A stretch of 64,000 nucleotides of DNA, taken from positions 186,001-250,000 of the forward strand of contig NZ_MZNT01000003.1 in assembly GCF_002042965.1 (NCBI RefSeq). Reading direction: 5' to 3'. Below, one piece after another: positions 50,050 through 60,293 of this stretch. The number at the start of each line of letters is the position of its first letter. The stretch's first letter is position 1. Source of the DNA: Paenibacillus sp. 32352 (GTDB lineage: Bacteria; Bacillota; Bacilli; Paenibacillales; NBRC-103111). The notes under the pieces are model-generated. The model did no database searches and was not told the DNA's origin. It saw only the letters and a list, made by a program, of their open reading frames with translations. A program made the position numbers and the translations under genes.

Positions 50050-53043
50050 TTGCAAGCTGTAAAATGGAAACGCATACGAAATCGCTTTGTTGCTGTGCTG
50101 CTGATCGGGTCGTTGGGCTTGACTTGTACGGCGTTCCCGATTTTGCCGCAGCAAACGGCGCGGGCGGCCGATACGGCTGCCAAACCGGATGCGGCTAAGC
50201 CGGCCCAGCAGGGGAACCAGCAGCGTCAAGCCATCAAGGCGAACGAGTTCGAGCCTTATTATGCCAACATCTTAAAGGGCTGGAAAGATAAAGGGATCAA
50301 GGATGGGGCGGCTCCTATCGAGATCAACGCAAGCAAAACTTCCAAAAAGTCGGATGAATCGGTAGCGACGGTAGGAAGCTATGAAGGCAAAAGCAACGTG
50401 CTTCTATGGAACAGTCCAAAGGAAAGCTGGATCGAATATCAGGTGGATGTGCCTAACGATGGCCTGTATGAGCTTCACGTATCCTATCGTCCCTTCACGG
50501 GCAACGGCCTTCGCAGGCCGATCAGCTGGGATGTAAAGCTCGACGGAGCACATCCGTTCCGTGAAGCTTCTTCCATTACCTTGTACCGGGAGTGGAAGGA
50601 TGCCCGTCCAATCAAGAAGGATATTGACGGCAACGACATCCGGCCCAAATCGGAGGATATTTCCGGATGGTCCGTGAAACCGTTGAGGGATGCGGGTGGC
50701 GCATACTCCGAACCGCTGCAATGGTACTTCAGTAAAGGGTCGCATACGATCCGCCTGCAGGGCTTCGAGCCGATCGCTCTGGAATCAATCAAGCTGGTTC
50801 CGCAAACCAAGCTGAAATCGTACAAGGATGTCAGCACAGCCTATCCGCAAGCCAAGCCGGTTCAAGCGGAGGCGGTAACGATGCAGGCCGAGGACGTGAA
50901 ATCGAAGAACGATTCGGCGATTCAGTTGGTGTCCGATACGGATCAAAGATCGGTTCCGCTGGCTAAAGGCAAAATTACGTTTAACAGCATCGGCGGGAAA
51001 AAGTGGTATGACCAGAACCAGGAAATCACATGGACTCTTGATGTTCCTGAATCGGGGAAATATAAGCTCGGCATGCGCGCTTTGCAAAACACCATCTCGC
51101 AAAAGGCTTCCTTTAGACGTATTGCCATTGACGGCAAGGTTCCGTTCGAGGAAATGCTCGCTTATCGCTTCTCCTACGATACAGGCTGGAAAGGGGTTAC
51201 CTTATCCGACGATGAAGGAAAGCCGTACGAGTTTTACCTGGAAAAAGGGACGCATACGTTGACGATGTCCGTGACGCATGCACCGTTCAAGCCGGTCATC
51301 ATCGGTATTGAGGAAATTACGGATATTTTACAGGGAATCGACCAGGATCTGAAGTCGCTGACAGGAGGTCAGGACGACAAGAACCGGACCTGGAAAATCG
51401 CTCAGGATATGCCCGATCTGCCGAAGCGCTTGACGGTTGTCGTCGACTTGCTGAAGAAGCTGTCCGAACAGATGCAGCAAGTAAACGGGCGCAAAGACAA
51501 TGTCAGCGAGAGCATGAACACCTCCATCAAGGATATTGAGGAGCTTCTGACCAAAGTCGATGATATCCCGTATCACAGAGATACGATCAGCACGACGAAT
51601 GAAAAAATAAGCAAGTTCATCGAAACGCTGGTCCAACAGCCGCTTCAGCTCGATGAAGTGTATTTTGCGCCGGTAGAGAAGAGCTTTCCATCGATGGAAG
51701 CATCCTTCTTCACAAAGATGAAGGGGATGGTAGTCAACTTCTTCTATTCGTTCCAAACGAAAAACAGATTGAGCGATATCGACGATAACGTACTGAACGT
51801 ATGGGTGCAACGCGGTCGCGACTACGTGACCCAGCTGCAGGAGCTATCGGACGAGACGTTCACACCGGAAACCGGCATTCAGGTCAAAGTCAACCTGCTT
51901 CCGAATGCTCAGCTGCTCGTCTTGGCGAATGCGGCAGGCATCCAGCCGGATATCGCACTGGGCTTAACGCAGGACCTGCCGGTTGATTACGCGATTCGGA
52001 ACAGTATTTATGATATCTCGCAATTCCCGGACTTCAAGGATCTTTACAAAAACTATAGCCCGGGTTCATGGCTGCCTTTCTACTATAATAAAGGCTACTA
52101 TGCGGTGCCGGAAACACAATCCTTCCATGTGCTGTACTACCGCAAAGATATTTTGAGCCGTCTCGGCTTGTCAATACCGAACACATGGAACGACGTGTAC
52201 GATATGCTGCCGACGCTGCAGCAAAACTATATGAACTTCTATATGCCGCCTACGGAATACATGACGTTCGTATACCAGAACAATGCGGAGTTTTTTGATA
52301 AAGAGGGCTCCAAAACCGCGTTGGACAGACCGGAAGGCTTCAAAGCCTTCAAGCAGTGGACCGACTTGTTCAATATTTACGCGATGGACCGTTCTGTAAC
52401 CAGCTTCCTGCAGCACTTCCGCAAAGGCGACATGCCGATCGGATTTGCAGATTATAACATGTACATTCAATTGTCCGCAGCGGCTCCTGAATTGAATGGA
52501 GCTTGGGGGATCGCCCAAATTCCGGGTACCCAGCAGCCGGATGGATCCATTTCCCGCTGGTCGGGCGGCGGTCAGACGGCCGGTGTCATTTTCAACAAAT
52601 CGAAAAAGAAAGACCAAGCGTGGAAATTTATGAAGTGGTGGGCATCCGCCGATACCCAAGAACGTTACGGCTCCGATTTGGAAGCCTTTAACGGAGTAGC
52701 CTTCCGCTGGAATACAGCTAATGTCGAGGCCTTCTCCAAGCTTCCTTGGAAGAGGGAGGATGCCAACGTCATCCTGGAGCAGTGGAGATGGTACAAGGAT
52801 ATGCCGAACCTGCCGGGCGGATATTTCGTAGGTCGTGAAATCAATAATGCATGGAACCGGGCCGTTGTAGACGGAACGAATTACCGAAGCTCTCTCGAAA
52901 CGACCGTAATGGACATTAACCGGGAGCTGAGGCGTAAGCAGCAGGAATTCGGTTTTATCGACGAGAACGGCAATGTCATTCGAACGATGGATCTGCCGGT
53001 TGTCGATAAGCCTTGGGATGGGGTGAATCCGTATGTTAAGTAA
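50050..53043 (+). CDS. Giant multidomain solute-binding protein (~1000 residues)
   Basis: 997 residues from TTG 50050 with AAAGGAG nine bases upstream; GTG 50041 overlaps that site. The signal peptide ends near ARA-AD, and no lipobox is present. Two similar beta-sandwich domains follow, about 90-260 ([20 protein letters not shown]) and 275-420 ([20 protein letters not shown]), resembling CBM6/35-type modules. A helical, probably coiled-coil, region covers about 430-560. The last ~400 residues are a family 1 binding protein ([34 protein letters not shown]). Ordinary sugar-binding proteins have 420-560 residues. It overlaps the first permease by 11 nt. Confidence 0.83.
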   Translation: MQAVKWKRIRNRFVAVLLIGSLGLTCTAFPILPQQTARAADTAAKPDAAKPAQQGNQQRQAIKANEFEPYYANILKGWKDKGIKDGAAPIEINASKTSKKSDESVATVGSYEGKSNVLLWNSPKESWIEYQVDVPNDGLYELHVSYRPFTGNGLRRPISWDVKLDGAHPFREASSITLYREWKDARPIKKDIDGNDIRPKSEDISGWSVKPLRDAGGAYSEPLQWYFSKGSHTIRLQGFEPIALESIKLVPQTKLKSYKDVSTAYPQAKPVQAEAVTMQAEDVKSKNDSAIQLVSDTDQRSVPLAKGKITFNSIGGKKWYDQNQEITWTLDVPESGKYKLGMRALQNTISQKASFRRIAIDGKVPFEEMLAYRFSYDTGWKGVTLSDDEGKPYEFYLEKGTHTLTMSVTHAPFKPVIIGIEEITDILQGIDQDLKSLTGGQDDKNRTWKIAQDMPDLPKRLTVVVDLLKKLSEQMQQVNGRKDNVSESMNTSIKDIEELLTKVDDIPYHRDTISTTNEKISKFIETLVQQPLQLDEVYFAPVEKSFPSMEASFFTKMKGMVVNFFYSFQTKNRLSDIDDNVLNVWVQRGRDYVTQLQELSDETFTPETGIQVKVNLLPNAQLLVLANAAGIQPDIALGLTQDLPVDYAIRNSIYDISQFPDFKDLYKNYSPGSWLPFYYNKGYYAVPETQSFHVLYYRKDILSRLGLSIPNTWNDVYDMLPTLQQNYMNFYMPPTEYMTFVYQNNAEFFDKEGSKTALDRPEGFKAFKQWTDLFNIYAMDRSVTSFLQHFRKGDMPIGFADYNMYIQLSAAAPELNGAWGIAQIPGTQQPDGSISRWSGGGQTAGVIFNKSKKKDQAWKFMKWWASADTQERYGSDLEAFNGVAFRWNTANVEAFSKLPWKREDANVILEQWRWYKDMPNLPGGYFVGREINNAWNRAVVDGTNYRSSLETTVMDINRELRRKQQEFGFIDENGNVIRTMDLPVVDKPWDGVNPYVK

Positions 53044-54010
53044 CCAAGCAAGCCTATCAACGAAAACGGCCGCTCCGGTCAAACTGACATGGACGGATAA
53101 GATGAAGGCTCTTCTGTCCGAGATGTGGGAGTACCGCTTGTCATACTTGTTTATTGCACCGTTTATGCTCTGCTTTCTCGCCTTTATCGTCATACCGGTA
53201 GTGGCGGCGATTGCTCTAAGCTTTACTTACTTTAATGCTATCGAGCCTCCGCGTTTTATCGGCTGGACGAACTTTCAGAACTTAATATCCCAGGACTTGA
53301 CGTTCCTGAAGTATGCTCTCCCGAACACGTTCAAGTTCGCTATTATCGTTGGACCCGGCGGCTATATTCTTGCCTTCCTGCTGGCCTGGCTCATTACGCA
53401 GCTGCCTGCGGGATTGCGCAAATGGTTCGCCCTTGCGATGTACACTCCTTCATTGACGATGGGGATTGCGATGTCCATCGTATGGCTGCCGCTTCTATCC
53501 GGCGACCGTTTGGGTTACTTGAACAGTTTATTGCTGCAAATCGGGTTTATCGATGAGCCTATCTTGTGGGTTACCGATAAAGCTTACCTGATGAATTCCA
53601 TGATCGTGGTTACCTTATGGTCCAGTATGGGTGTAGGCTTCTTGGCCATGATGGCCGGTATTCTGAACGTCAACCCGGAATTATATGAAGCTGGTCGTAT
53701 AGACGGCATGAGCAGCAGACTCCAGGAAATCTGGTACATTACCATTCCTTCCATGAAACCGCAAATGCTGTTCGGAGCGGTCATGGCTATCGTAACCACC
53801 TTTAAGGCCGGAGCGATAGGTGTGGAGCTGTCGGGACAAACACCGACTCCGCAGTATGCGGGACATTTGATCATTAATCATATCGATGATTATGGATTTA
53901 TTCGATTTGAAATGGGTTATGCCGCTGCGATTTCCGTATTCCTGCTGATTCTGATGTATTTGTCGAATAAACTTAGTATGGGATTGTTCGGCTCTAAGGA
54001 GGATGAATAA
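53033..54010 (+). CDS. Sugar ABC permease, first pair (MalF type)
   Basis: 325 residues, ATG 53033 inside the end of the binding-protein gene. Six membrane segments start with [20 protein letters not shown]. The EAA loop reads [20 protein letters not shown] followed by [11 protein letters not shown] long N-terminal cytoplasmic part (~40 residues) precedes the first segment. It is coupled to the next permease by a shared TAATG. Confidence 0.86.
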   Translation: MLSNQASLSTKTAAPVKLTWTDKMKALLSEMWEYRLSYLFIAPFMLCFLAFIVIPVVAAIALSFTYFNAIEPPRFIGWTNFQNLISQDLTFLKYALPNTFKFAIIVGPGGYILAFLLAWLITQLPAGLRKWFALAMYTPSLTMGIAMSIVWLPLLSGDRLGYLNSLLLQIGFIDEPILWVTDKAYLMNSMIVVTLWSSMGVGFLAMMAGILNVNPELYEAGRIDGMSSRLQEIWYITIPSMKPQMLFGAVMAIVTTFKAGAIGVELSGQTPTPQYAGHLIINHIDDYGFIRFEMGYAAAISVFLLILMYLSNKLSMGLFGSKEDE

Positions 54011-54912
54011 TGCAAAACGCAGCCGTTTGGTGGAAGAAGGTGGTTCCATGGAGAAAGAAATCCAAGCTGCACTCCATGGACACGTTTCAAAAAGTACTTG
54101 TATTTCTGCTCGTAGTGTTCTCGATTTTCATGCTGCTTCCGCTCATCTACATCTTTAACCATGCGCTGAAGCCGTATCAGGAGCTGTTCATATATCCGCC
54201 GAATATCTTTGTTCGGGAGCCGTCTTTCCAGAACTTCGTCGAGCTGTTCCTGGTAGCCTCCAGTTCGACAGTGCCGGTTACACGTTATTTGTTTAACAGC
54301 CTTGTGATTTCGGGCGGAGCCGTCGTGTGCGTGACCATTGTCAGCGCATTGTGCGCATACCCGATCTCCAAGCACAAGTTTCCGGGTCATAAAGCGGTAT
54401 TCGCTACGATCATTCTAACGCTGATGTTCGCACCGGAAGCCGTGCAGATTCCGCGGTATCTGGTAGCCAGCAATCTCGGCATTATGAACTCGTACTGGGG
54501 GCATATCCTGCCTATTCTGGCGATGCCTGTCGGGGTTTTCCTGCTCAAGCAGTTTATTGATCAGCTGCCGAATGAGCTGCTCGAGGCGGCCAGAATTGAC
54601 GGAGCAACCGAGATTCATATTTTCTTGAAAATCGTCATTCCGATTTGTATGCCTGCGGTGGCGACGGTTGCGATTCTGACGTTCCAAAGCTCCTGGGGCA
54701 ATACAGAGACTTCAACGCTTTTCATGCAGGATGACGAAATGAAGAACTTCCCGTTCTTCCTGTCCACGTTAACCAATAACCTGGCCAACAACGTTGCGAG
54801 ACAAGGCGCGGCAGCAGCCGCAGCCATGGTTATGTTCATACCGAACCTGATCATCTTCCTGATATTCCAAGGTAAAGTTATCGCTACGATGGCTCATTCC
54901 GGGATCAAATAA
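54010..54912 (+). CDS. Sugar ABC permease, first pair (MalG type)
   Basis: 300 residues. The first membrane segment is VLVFLLVVFSIFMLLPLIYIFN and the EAA loop ELLEAARIDGATEIHIFL followed by KIVIPICMPAV. It ends GKVIATMAHSGIK, a MalG-like tail. It starts in the stop codon of the previous gene, and the NHL/Yip1 gene follows 20 nt later with GGAGGAAG. Confidence 0.86.
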   Translation: MQNAAVWWKKVVPWRKKSKLHSMDTFQKVLVFLLVVFSIFMLLPLIYIFNHALKPYQELFIYPPNIFVREPSFQNFVELFLVASSSTVPVTRYLFNSLVISGGAVVCVTIVSALCAYPISKHKFPGHKAVFATIILTLMFAPEAVQIPRYLVASNLGIMNSYWGHILPILAMPVGVFLLKQFIDQLPNELLEAARIDGATEIHIFLKIVIPICMPAVATVAILTFQSSWGNTETSTLFMQDDEMKNFPFFLSTLTNNLANNVARQGAAAAAAMVMFIPNLIIFLIFQGKVIATMAHSGIK

Positions 54913-54932
54913 TAGAGAAAGGAGGAAGAACC

Positions 54933-57080
54933 ATGTTAGTCAAAACACGATGGCGCCGGCCGCTGTTCCTTCTTCTGGCCTTCACCCTGTTCGCCTCGGT
55001 CATGATGCCTATGACCGCGTTTGCCTGGGTGCCTTACGATACGAACTATAAGGACGGATTCGGCCAGCTGGTCTGGACCCAATCGGCCTATACACCGGTT
55101 GAAGTGCTGGGCAGGGAAATTTATGTTCCGGATCCCAAGGATCCTGCCAAGCAGGTATTTTCCCCGCTTGTACAGCCCAAAGGGATCTTTATCGATACCA
55201 AGGACAACATCTATATCGCCGATACGGGAAATAACCGGATCGTGCATCTGGATGAGAACGGGAACTTTAAGCGGATTATCGATGTGAAGGAAAACCCGCT
55301 CAAGAAGCCCGAAGGCGTATTTATCGATAAAAACGGAGATATTTACGTTGCTGACACAGGCAACAAACGCGTTTTGCGGTTGGATAGCAACGGCAAGATG
55401 ATCCGCGAATTCAAGCGTCCGGATTCGAAGTTTTTGCCTGAATCGTTCAAATACGATCCGATCAAGGTTGCCGTCGATAAGCGCGGTTTCCTGTATATCG
55501 CTACATTGGGCGGCTACCAGGGCTTGCTGCAGCTGGACCCGGAAGGCAATTTCCAAAGCTTCTTCGGAGCTAACAAAACAGAGTTTTCCGTTATGGACGC
55601 ATTGAAACGGATGCTGTACACCCGTGAAATGTATTTGCGGGAAATCAGTAAGCTGCCAGGCTCTGTCAGCAGCGTAACGATCGACCAGAACGGCTTTATT
55701 TATACGGTTACGAAAGAAGTGACGAACGGTCAGATCAAGAAGCTGAATATCGCGGGCAAAGATTTGCTGGCAACGAAGAACGACACGTCGGCTACCGGGG
55801 ACGCAGTCAAAACGTTCGGGGAAGTTCGTTTTCCGAGCAGAGATAAGCTGACGCCGAAGCTGAATGACTTGACGGTTGACCGTAACGGTAACATTACGGC
55901 CATCGATTCCACGTTAAAATACGTCAACCAATATGATGCGAACGGAAATCTGTTGTTTTTCTGGTCGGGAGACACCACCGCTTCTTCCTCCAAGCTTGGA
56001 GTCGTCAAGACGCCATCGGCCATTGCCTCCAACTCGAAGAACCATCTGTATATTCTGGATGAGGAAAACAACGTCGTGCAGGTGTTCCGCTTGTCGGAAT
56101 TCGGTGAACTGGTTCATAAAGCGAACCAATTGACGCAGGAAGGCCGTTATGAGGAAAGCGAGAAGCCTTGGCAGGAAGTACTGCGCCTTAACGCCTACTA
56201 TACTCCGGCGATGCTGGGCCTTGCCAAAGCGGCCTATAAGAAAGGCGACTTTGAGCGCGCTGAGAAATTGTTCTACGATGCAGGGCAAATTCAAGGCTAC
56301 TCGGATTCGTTCTGGCAAATCCGGCTCATGTGGTTCCAAAGAAACTTCGGTCTGTTAATGAACATCGTCATTATTTTCGGAGTAGGGTACTTGCTGTTTG
56401 AACGTCTTACGCGCAAGAGTGGGTTCCGTAAAAAATGGCGGAACCGCCAAAGAACGAAGATTCCTTTGCTCGTTCAGTTGAAGCATTCATTTTATATCCT
56501 GAAGCATCCGATCGACGGCTTCAGCGCGATTCGTTACGAAGGCAAAGGAGGATTCGCGAGCAGCACCATCATGCTGCTGCTGGCGCTGGTATCGTTCTGT
56601 ATTTACAGAGCATTTACCAACTTCACGTTTAATCCGTCCGTAGTATTGGAAATTAATCTGATTACGGTGTTCATCCAATTTATGGTGTTATGGGTAGGCT
56701 GGATCGTATCCAACTACTTGATAAGCACGATCTATCGCGGTGAAGGCCGGTTCCGGGACGTTGCCTTCGGCAGCACGTATGCTTTGTTCCCGATTGCTCT
56801 GGTTGGATTGCCATTAACCTTGCTTTCCAATGTTATGACATTAAGCGAAAGCGCGATTTATTCCTTCTTGCAGATTGCTATGATGATATGGGTCGGTCTG
56901 CTGATGTTCTGGAAAGTACAATCCATGCAAAACTACAGCGTGGGTGAAACGGTTATGAACATTTTCCTATCGCTCGTAACCATGACGATTCTCGGTGTCT
57001 TGATCTTCATCACATTCGGATTAAGCAGTGAAATGAAAGACTTCTTCTATTCGATCTATCAGGAGGTGACGATCCGATGA
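54933..57080 (+). CDS. NHL-propeller, TPR and Yip1-domain membrane protein
   Basis: 715 residues. A signal/anchor segment (LFLLLAFTLFASVMMPMTAFA) is followed by an extracytoplasmic propeller of NHL-type repeats (GIFIDTKDNIYIADTGNNRI, GVFIDKNGDIYVADTGNKRV, IDQNGFIYTV). Residues about 395-450 look like TPR helices (ANQLTQEGRYEESEKPWQEVL, AKAAYKKGDFERAEKLFYDA). A membrane segment (LLMNIVIIFGVGYLLF) and a C-terminal multi-helix Yip1-like domain with KHPIDGFSAIRYEGKG complete it. The architecture suggests a sensor or scaffold that holds the unanchored binding protein near the permeases; that is inference. It overlaps the next gene by 4 nt. Confidence 0.8.
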   Translation: MLVKTRWRRPLFLLLAFTLFASVMMPMTAFAWVPYDTNYKDGFGQLVWTQSAYTPVEVLGREIYVPDPKDPAKQVFSPLVQPKGIFIDTKDNIYIADTGNNRIVHLDENGNFKRIIDVKENPLKKPEGVFIDKNGDIYVADTGNKRVLRLDSNGKMIREFKRPDSKFLPESFKYDPIKVAVDKRGFLYIATLGGYQGLLQLDPEGNFQSFFGANKTEFSVMDALKRMLYTREMYLREISKLPGSVSSVTIDQNGFIYTVTKEVTNGQIKKLNIAGKDLLATKNDTSATGDAVKTFGEVRFPSRDKLTPKLNDLTVDRNGNITAIDSTLKYVNQYDANGNLLFFWSGDTTASSSKLGVVKTPSAIASNSKNHLYILDEENNVVQVFRLSEFGELVHKANQLTQEGRYEESEKPWQEVLRLNAYYTPAMLGLAKAAYKKGDFERAEKLFYDAGQIQGYSDSFWQIRLMWFQRNFGLLMNIVIIFGVGYLLFERLTRKSGFRKKWRNRQRTKIPLLVQLKHSFYILKHPIDGFSAIRYEGKGGFASSTIMLLLALVSFCIYRAFTNFTFNPSVVLEINLITVFIQFMVLWVGWIVSNYLISTIYRGEGRFRDVAFGSTYALFPIALVGLPLTLLSNVMTLSESAIYSFLQIAMMIWVGLLMFWKVQSMQNYSVGETVMNIFLSLVTMTILGVLIFITFGLSSEMKDFFYSIYQEVTIR

Positions 57081-59413
57081 GACGTAAACGTACAAAAGTA
57101 GTCCTCTCCGCGACACTGGCCGCTACGCTGAGCTTATCTCTATTTGCAACGCAGGCGGTCCAGACGATTAATGCGGCGGATCCACCGGCTGCCGGATCGG
57201 GGAACGCAGGGGACAATGCCGCCAAGCCTGATGCCAACGCGCAAGCTCCTGCGGCTAATACGGCTGCTCCAGCACAGGCGCCGGCAACGGCTCCGGTCGA
57301 TGTGAACAAAGTGAAGGCGGAGCTGCCGAACGACGCGAACTTCAAGCTCGCCGCACAAAGCGACAAGCTGAAGCTCCTCGTGGACAGCACGACCGGGCAC
57401 TTCCAGGTAGAAGATAAGCGAAATGGGGAAGTTTGGCGCTCCTATCCGAATGTGGATCTATGGCCTCAAGAAACAATTACAGGAACGTGGAGAAATAATC
57501 TCCGTTCTCCCATCATGGTTGAATATATCGATGCCGCGAACTTCAAGTCGCAGCCCAAAATGACCAGCCTTATCGAAGATAAAGGCGTGCTCGAAGGCTT
57601 CCAGACGACGGCGACAGGCTTCAAGGTCACGTTCAACTTCAAAACCTCCGGCTTTAAAATTCCGGTGGAAGTGAACATAAAGGATGATTACGTAGAGACC
57701 AAAATCATCGACAGCGGCATTGAGGAAGGCAAGCTCAGTCTCTTGAACCTGAAGCTGTACCCGATGTTCGGCGCGGAGCCTTCCGTCGGCCAAGACGGCT
57801 ACATGGTCGTTCCAGACGGTTCCGGTGCATTGATCCGTTTCAAAACGAAACAGATCAACGATAAATCGATTTATCGCGAGAATATGTATGGCAGCGATAT
57901 TTCATTTTATGCGGAAAGAACGGCCCGTCAGCAAGCGAAGATGCCTGTATACGGCATGAAATCCGGCGACAAGGCATTCGTAGCGATCATGACCGGTGGA
58001 GAAGAATACTCCAAAGTATTCGGTTCCCCCTCCGGCGCATTCGGCCAATCCAACTGGATCACGGCAGAATGGCAGTATCGGATCAAGTTTTTCCAAAATA
58101 CGAGCAAAAAAGGAAATGCGGGCTTCTTTACCTACAGTAAAGAAAGATTTACCTCCGATCAGCGCAGCACCCGTTATTACTTGCTCGATAAAACCAATGC
58201 GGACTATGTCGGCATGGCTTCCAAATACCGCGAATATTTAATGAAGGAACAAGGCGTTAAGCCGCTTCAGGCTGCGTCGAACAAGATTCCGATGTTCGTG
58301 GATATCGTTGGAGCAGACGTGAAAAAAGGGATGCTGTGGGATAAGTATTTGCTCGGAACCTCAACCTCTCAAGCGATGGAAATGGTGAAAAGGCTGTACG
58401 GTCTTGGCATTGAAAATATGTCCATTCAATATTTGGGCTGGCAGAAGGGCGGTTACAGCTCCTTCGGCGGATTGTTCCCGGTAGATAAGCGGCTGGGCGG
58501 CAACGAAGGCATGAAGCAGTTCATCCAATTCGCACATTCCTTGAAGGTGCCGGTCTACTTGACCGCTAACTACACCTATAACAATAACGAAAGAGACGGA
58601 TTCAATGCGAGATATGACGGGATGCGTAACCTTGCAGGCAAGCTGATGGATTTCGAAATGTTTGCAAGCCGGGATACGATTACCCAGATGAGTCCGAAGT
58701 TCTCGGCCCAGTCGCTCTCCAAGGACATGAGCCAGTTTAAGGAATTGGGTGCGGACGGCATTTATTTCGAAGACGGCATCGGCCGGTACTTGAACAGTGA
58801 TTTCAATACCCGTGCACCGTCTACGAGAACGGAAACGATGCATACGCAGCAGGAGATGCTAAAGGAGACGAAAGAGACGCTGGGCGGAGTAAGCGTAGAA
58901 AGAGCCAATATGTATACGCTGAAGGACATTAGCCATATTCACCGCATAGCGGATGACTATTCGTATGACCTGTTCATCGACGAATCCATTCCGTTCCTGC
59001 AAATCGCTCTGCATGGCCTTGTCACCTATTCTTCCGGCTGGTCTAATCTGCGGGATCAGTACAAGACCGAGATGCTTCGCAGTATCGAGTACGGCGCAAG
59101 CCCATCGTTCATTTTCACTTATGCGCCGTCTGAGGATATGAAAGGGGCTTACTCTGTTTATTACTACAGCATGAATGTCCATGACTGGGAATCGACCGCT
59201 GTAGAGGAATACCAGCGCTACAATAAAGCTTTGGGCGACGTACAGACCAAATTTATTGTCGGCCACAAAACCATCGCTCCGAACGTGAAGGAAGTTACCT
59301 ACGACGGAGGGAAGAAAGTGGTTATCAACTACAATTCAACACCGTATAGCGACGGCAAGGTAACGATACCGGCTCAAGACTTTATCGTAGTTCAAGGAGG
59401 CGCTGGCCAATGA
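57077..59413 (+). CDS. Secreted DUF5696-like, probable glycosidase-fold protein
   Basis: 778 residues. A signal peptide ends near INAAD, followed by an Ala/Pro/Asn-rich linker to about residue 75. Then comes a beta-sandwich-like region (GHFQVEDKRNGEVWRSYPN, GYMVVPDGSGALIRF) and, from about 390, what looks like a TIM barrel: YLGWQKGGYSSFGG, VPVYLTANYTYNNN, LGADGIYFEDGIGRYLNSDF and YDLFIDESIPFLQI. These resemble the catalytic strands of retaining glycosidases, with Asp/Glu in IYFEDG and FIDES as candidate catalytic residues. I recall the family as DUF5696 without known activity. It could trim the polysaccharide for import. It is coupled on both sides by 4-nt overlaps. Confidence 0.72.
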   Translation: MRRKRTKVVLSATLAATLSLSLFATQAVQTINAADPPAAGSGNAGDNAAKPDANAQAPAANTAAPAQAPATAPVDVNKVKAELPNDANFKLAAQSDKLKLLVDSTTGHFQVEDKRNGEVWRSYPNVDLWPQETITGTWRNNLRSPIMVEYIDAANFKSQPKMTSLIEDKGVLEGFQTTATGFKVTFNFKTSGFKIPVEVNIKDDYVETKIIDSGIEEGKLSLLNLKLYPMFGAEPSVGQDGYMVVPDGSGALIRFKTKQINDKSIYRENMYGSDISFYAERTARQQAKMPVYGMKSGDKAFVAIMTGGEEYSKVFGSPSGAFGQSNWITAEWQYRIKFFQNTSKKGNAGFFTYSKERFTSDQRSTRYYLLDKTNADYVGMASKYREYLMKEQGVKPLQAASNKIPMFVDIVGADVKKGMLWDKYLLGTSTSQAMEMVKRLYGLGIENMSIQYLGWQKGGYSSFGGLFPVDKRLGGNEGMKQFIQFAHSLKVPVYLTANYTYNNNERDGFNARYDGMRNLAGKLMDFEMFASRDTITQMSPKFSAQSLSKDMSQFKELGADGIYFEDGIGRYLNSDFNTRAPSTRTETMHTQQEMLKETKETLGGVSVERANMYTLKDISHIHRIADDYSYDLFIDESIPFLQIALHGLVTYSSGWSNLRDQYKTEMLRSIEYGASPSFIFTYAPSEDMKGAYSVYYYSMNVHDWESTAVEEYQRYNKALGDVQTKFIVGHKTIAPNVKEVTYDGGKKVVINYNSTPYSDGKVTIPAQDFIVVQGGAGQ

Positions 59414-60276
59414 ATCGCAAATTGAGATTGAGCTCCGCCACCCTACGTAAAGTGGAAGGTTCTTTATTCATCGCACCATGGGTTATCGGATTTCTGGGCT
59501 TTATCGCATTTCCACTGGTATATTCGTTCTATATGAGCTTTAACCGCGTTAAAATTACGGCCGGCGGCGTGGAGTATTCGCCGGTCGGCTTCCAGTACTA
59601 CCGCGAGATTTTGTTTGCGGATGGCGGCCTCTTGTACAATGACTTGCTGCCGTTTTTGCGTCAAGCGTTAATGATGATTCCGGTTATCGTGGTTTTCTCG
59701 CTGCTTGTAGCGATTTTGCTGAATCAGAAGTTTATCGGACGCTCGTTTTTCAGGGTCATTTTCTTCCTGCCTGTCATATTCTCCACCGGACAAATTATCC
59801 AGGAGTTTATTACGCAGGGGGAAGGAACGTTGTCCTTCGTTCAAGAGTTCGAGCTGGGCAGCTACATCAACACCTATTTGCCGAAAGCCTGGGCGGCTCC
59901 GCTTAACTCCATCATTAACTCGTTTGTTCTCATCCTATGGTATTCCGGTGTGCAAATCTTGATTTTCCTGGCGGGTCGTCAGACCATCTCGACCTCGGTA
60001 TATGAGGCAGCCCGGATTGATGGAGCCGACCCTTGGGAAACGTTCTGGAAAATTACGCTGCCTGGCTTGACACCATTTATTTTGCTGAACTTGATTTACA
60101 CGGTAGTCGATTTGTTCACGTTCCCGTCCAACCCGATCATTTCCAAGGTCAACACGACCAACTACGGTTTGTCTAGTGCTCTGGCATGGATTTACTTTAT
60201 GATCGTATTGCTCTTCCTGGGTATTGTCCTGCTCATCTTCTCCAGAGTGACCAAATCCTCAAGCGGAGCCAAATAG
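59410..60276 (+). CDS. Sugar ABC permease, second pair (MalF type)
   Basis: 288 residues, ATG overlapping the previous stop. The first membrane segment is LFIAPWVIGFLGFIAFPLVYSFYM, and the EAA loop is VYEAARIDGADPWETFW followed by KITLPGLTPFIL. The short N-terminus (~18 residues) distinguishes it from the first-pair MalF-type protein. That one operon has two permease pairs is unusual. Confidence 0.86.
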   Translation: MNRKLRLSSATLRKVEGSLFIAPWVIGFLGFIAFPLVYSFYMSFNRVKITAGGVEYSPVGFQYYREILFADGGLLYNDLLPFLRQALMMIPVIVVFSLLVAILLNQKFIGRSFFRVIFFLPVIFSTGQIIQEFITQGEGTLSFVQEFELGSYINTYLPKAWAAPLNSIINSFVLILWYSGVQILIFLAGRQTISTSVYEAARIDGADPWETFWKITLPGLTPFILLNLIYTVVDLFTFPSNPIISKVNTTNYGLSSALAWIYFMIVLLFLGIVLLIFSRVTKSSSGAK

Positions 60277-60293
60277 AAAGGAGGCGAGACGGA

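Noticed and set aside
52171..53193. 340-codon minus-strand frame inside the giant binding-protein gene
   Set aside because: Antisense to the conserved solute-binding domain with no start site signal.
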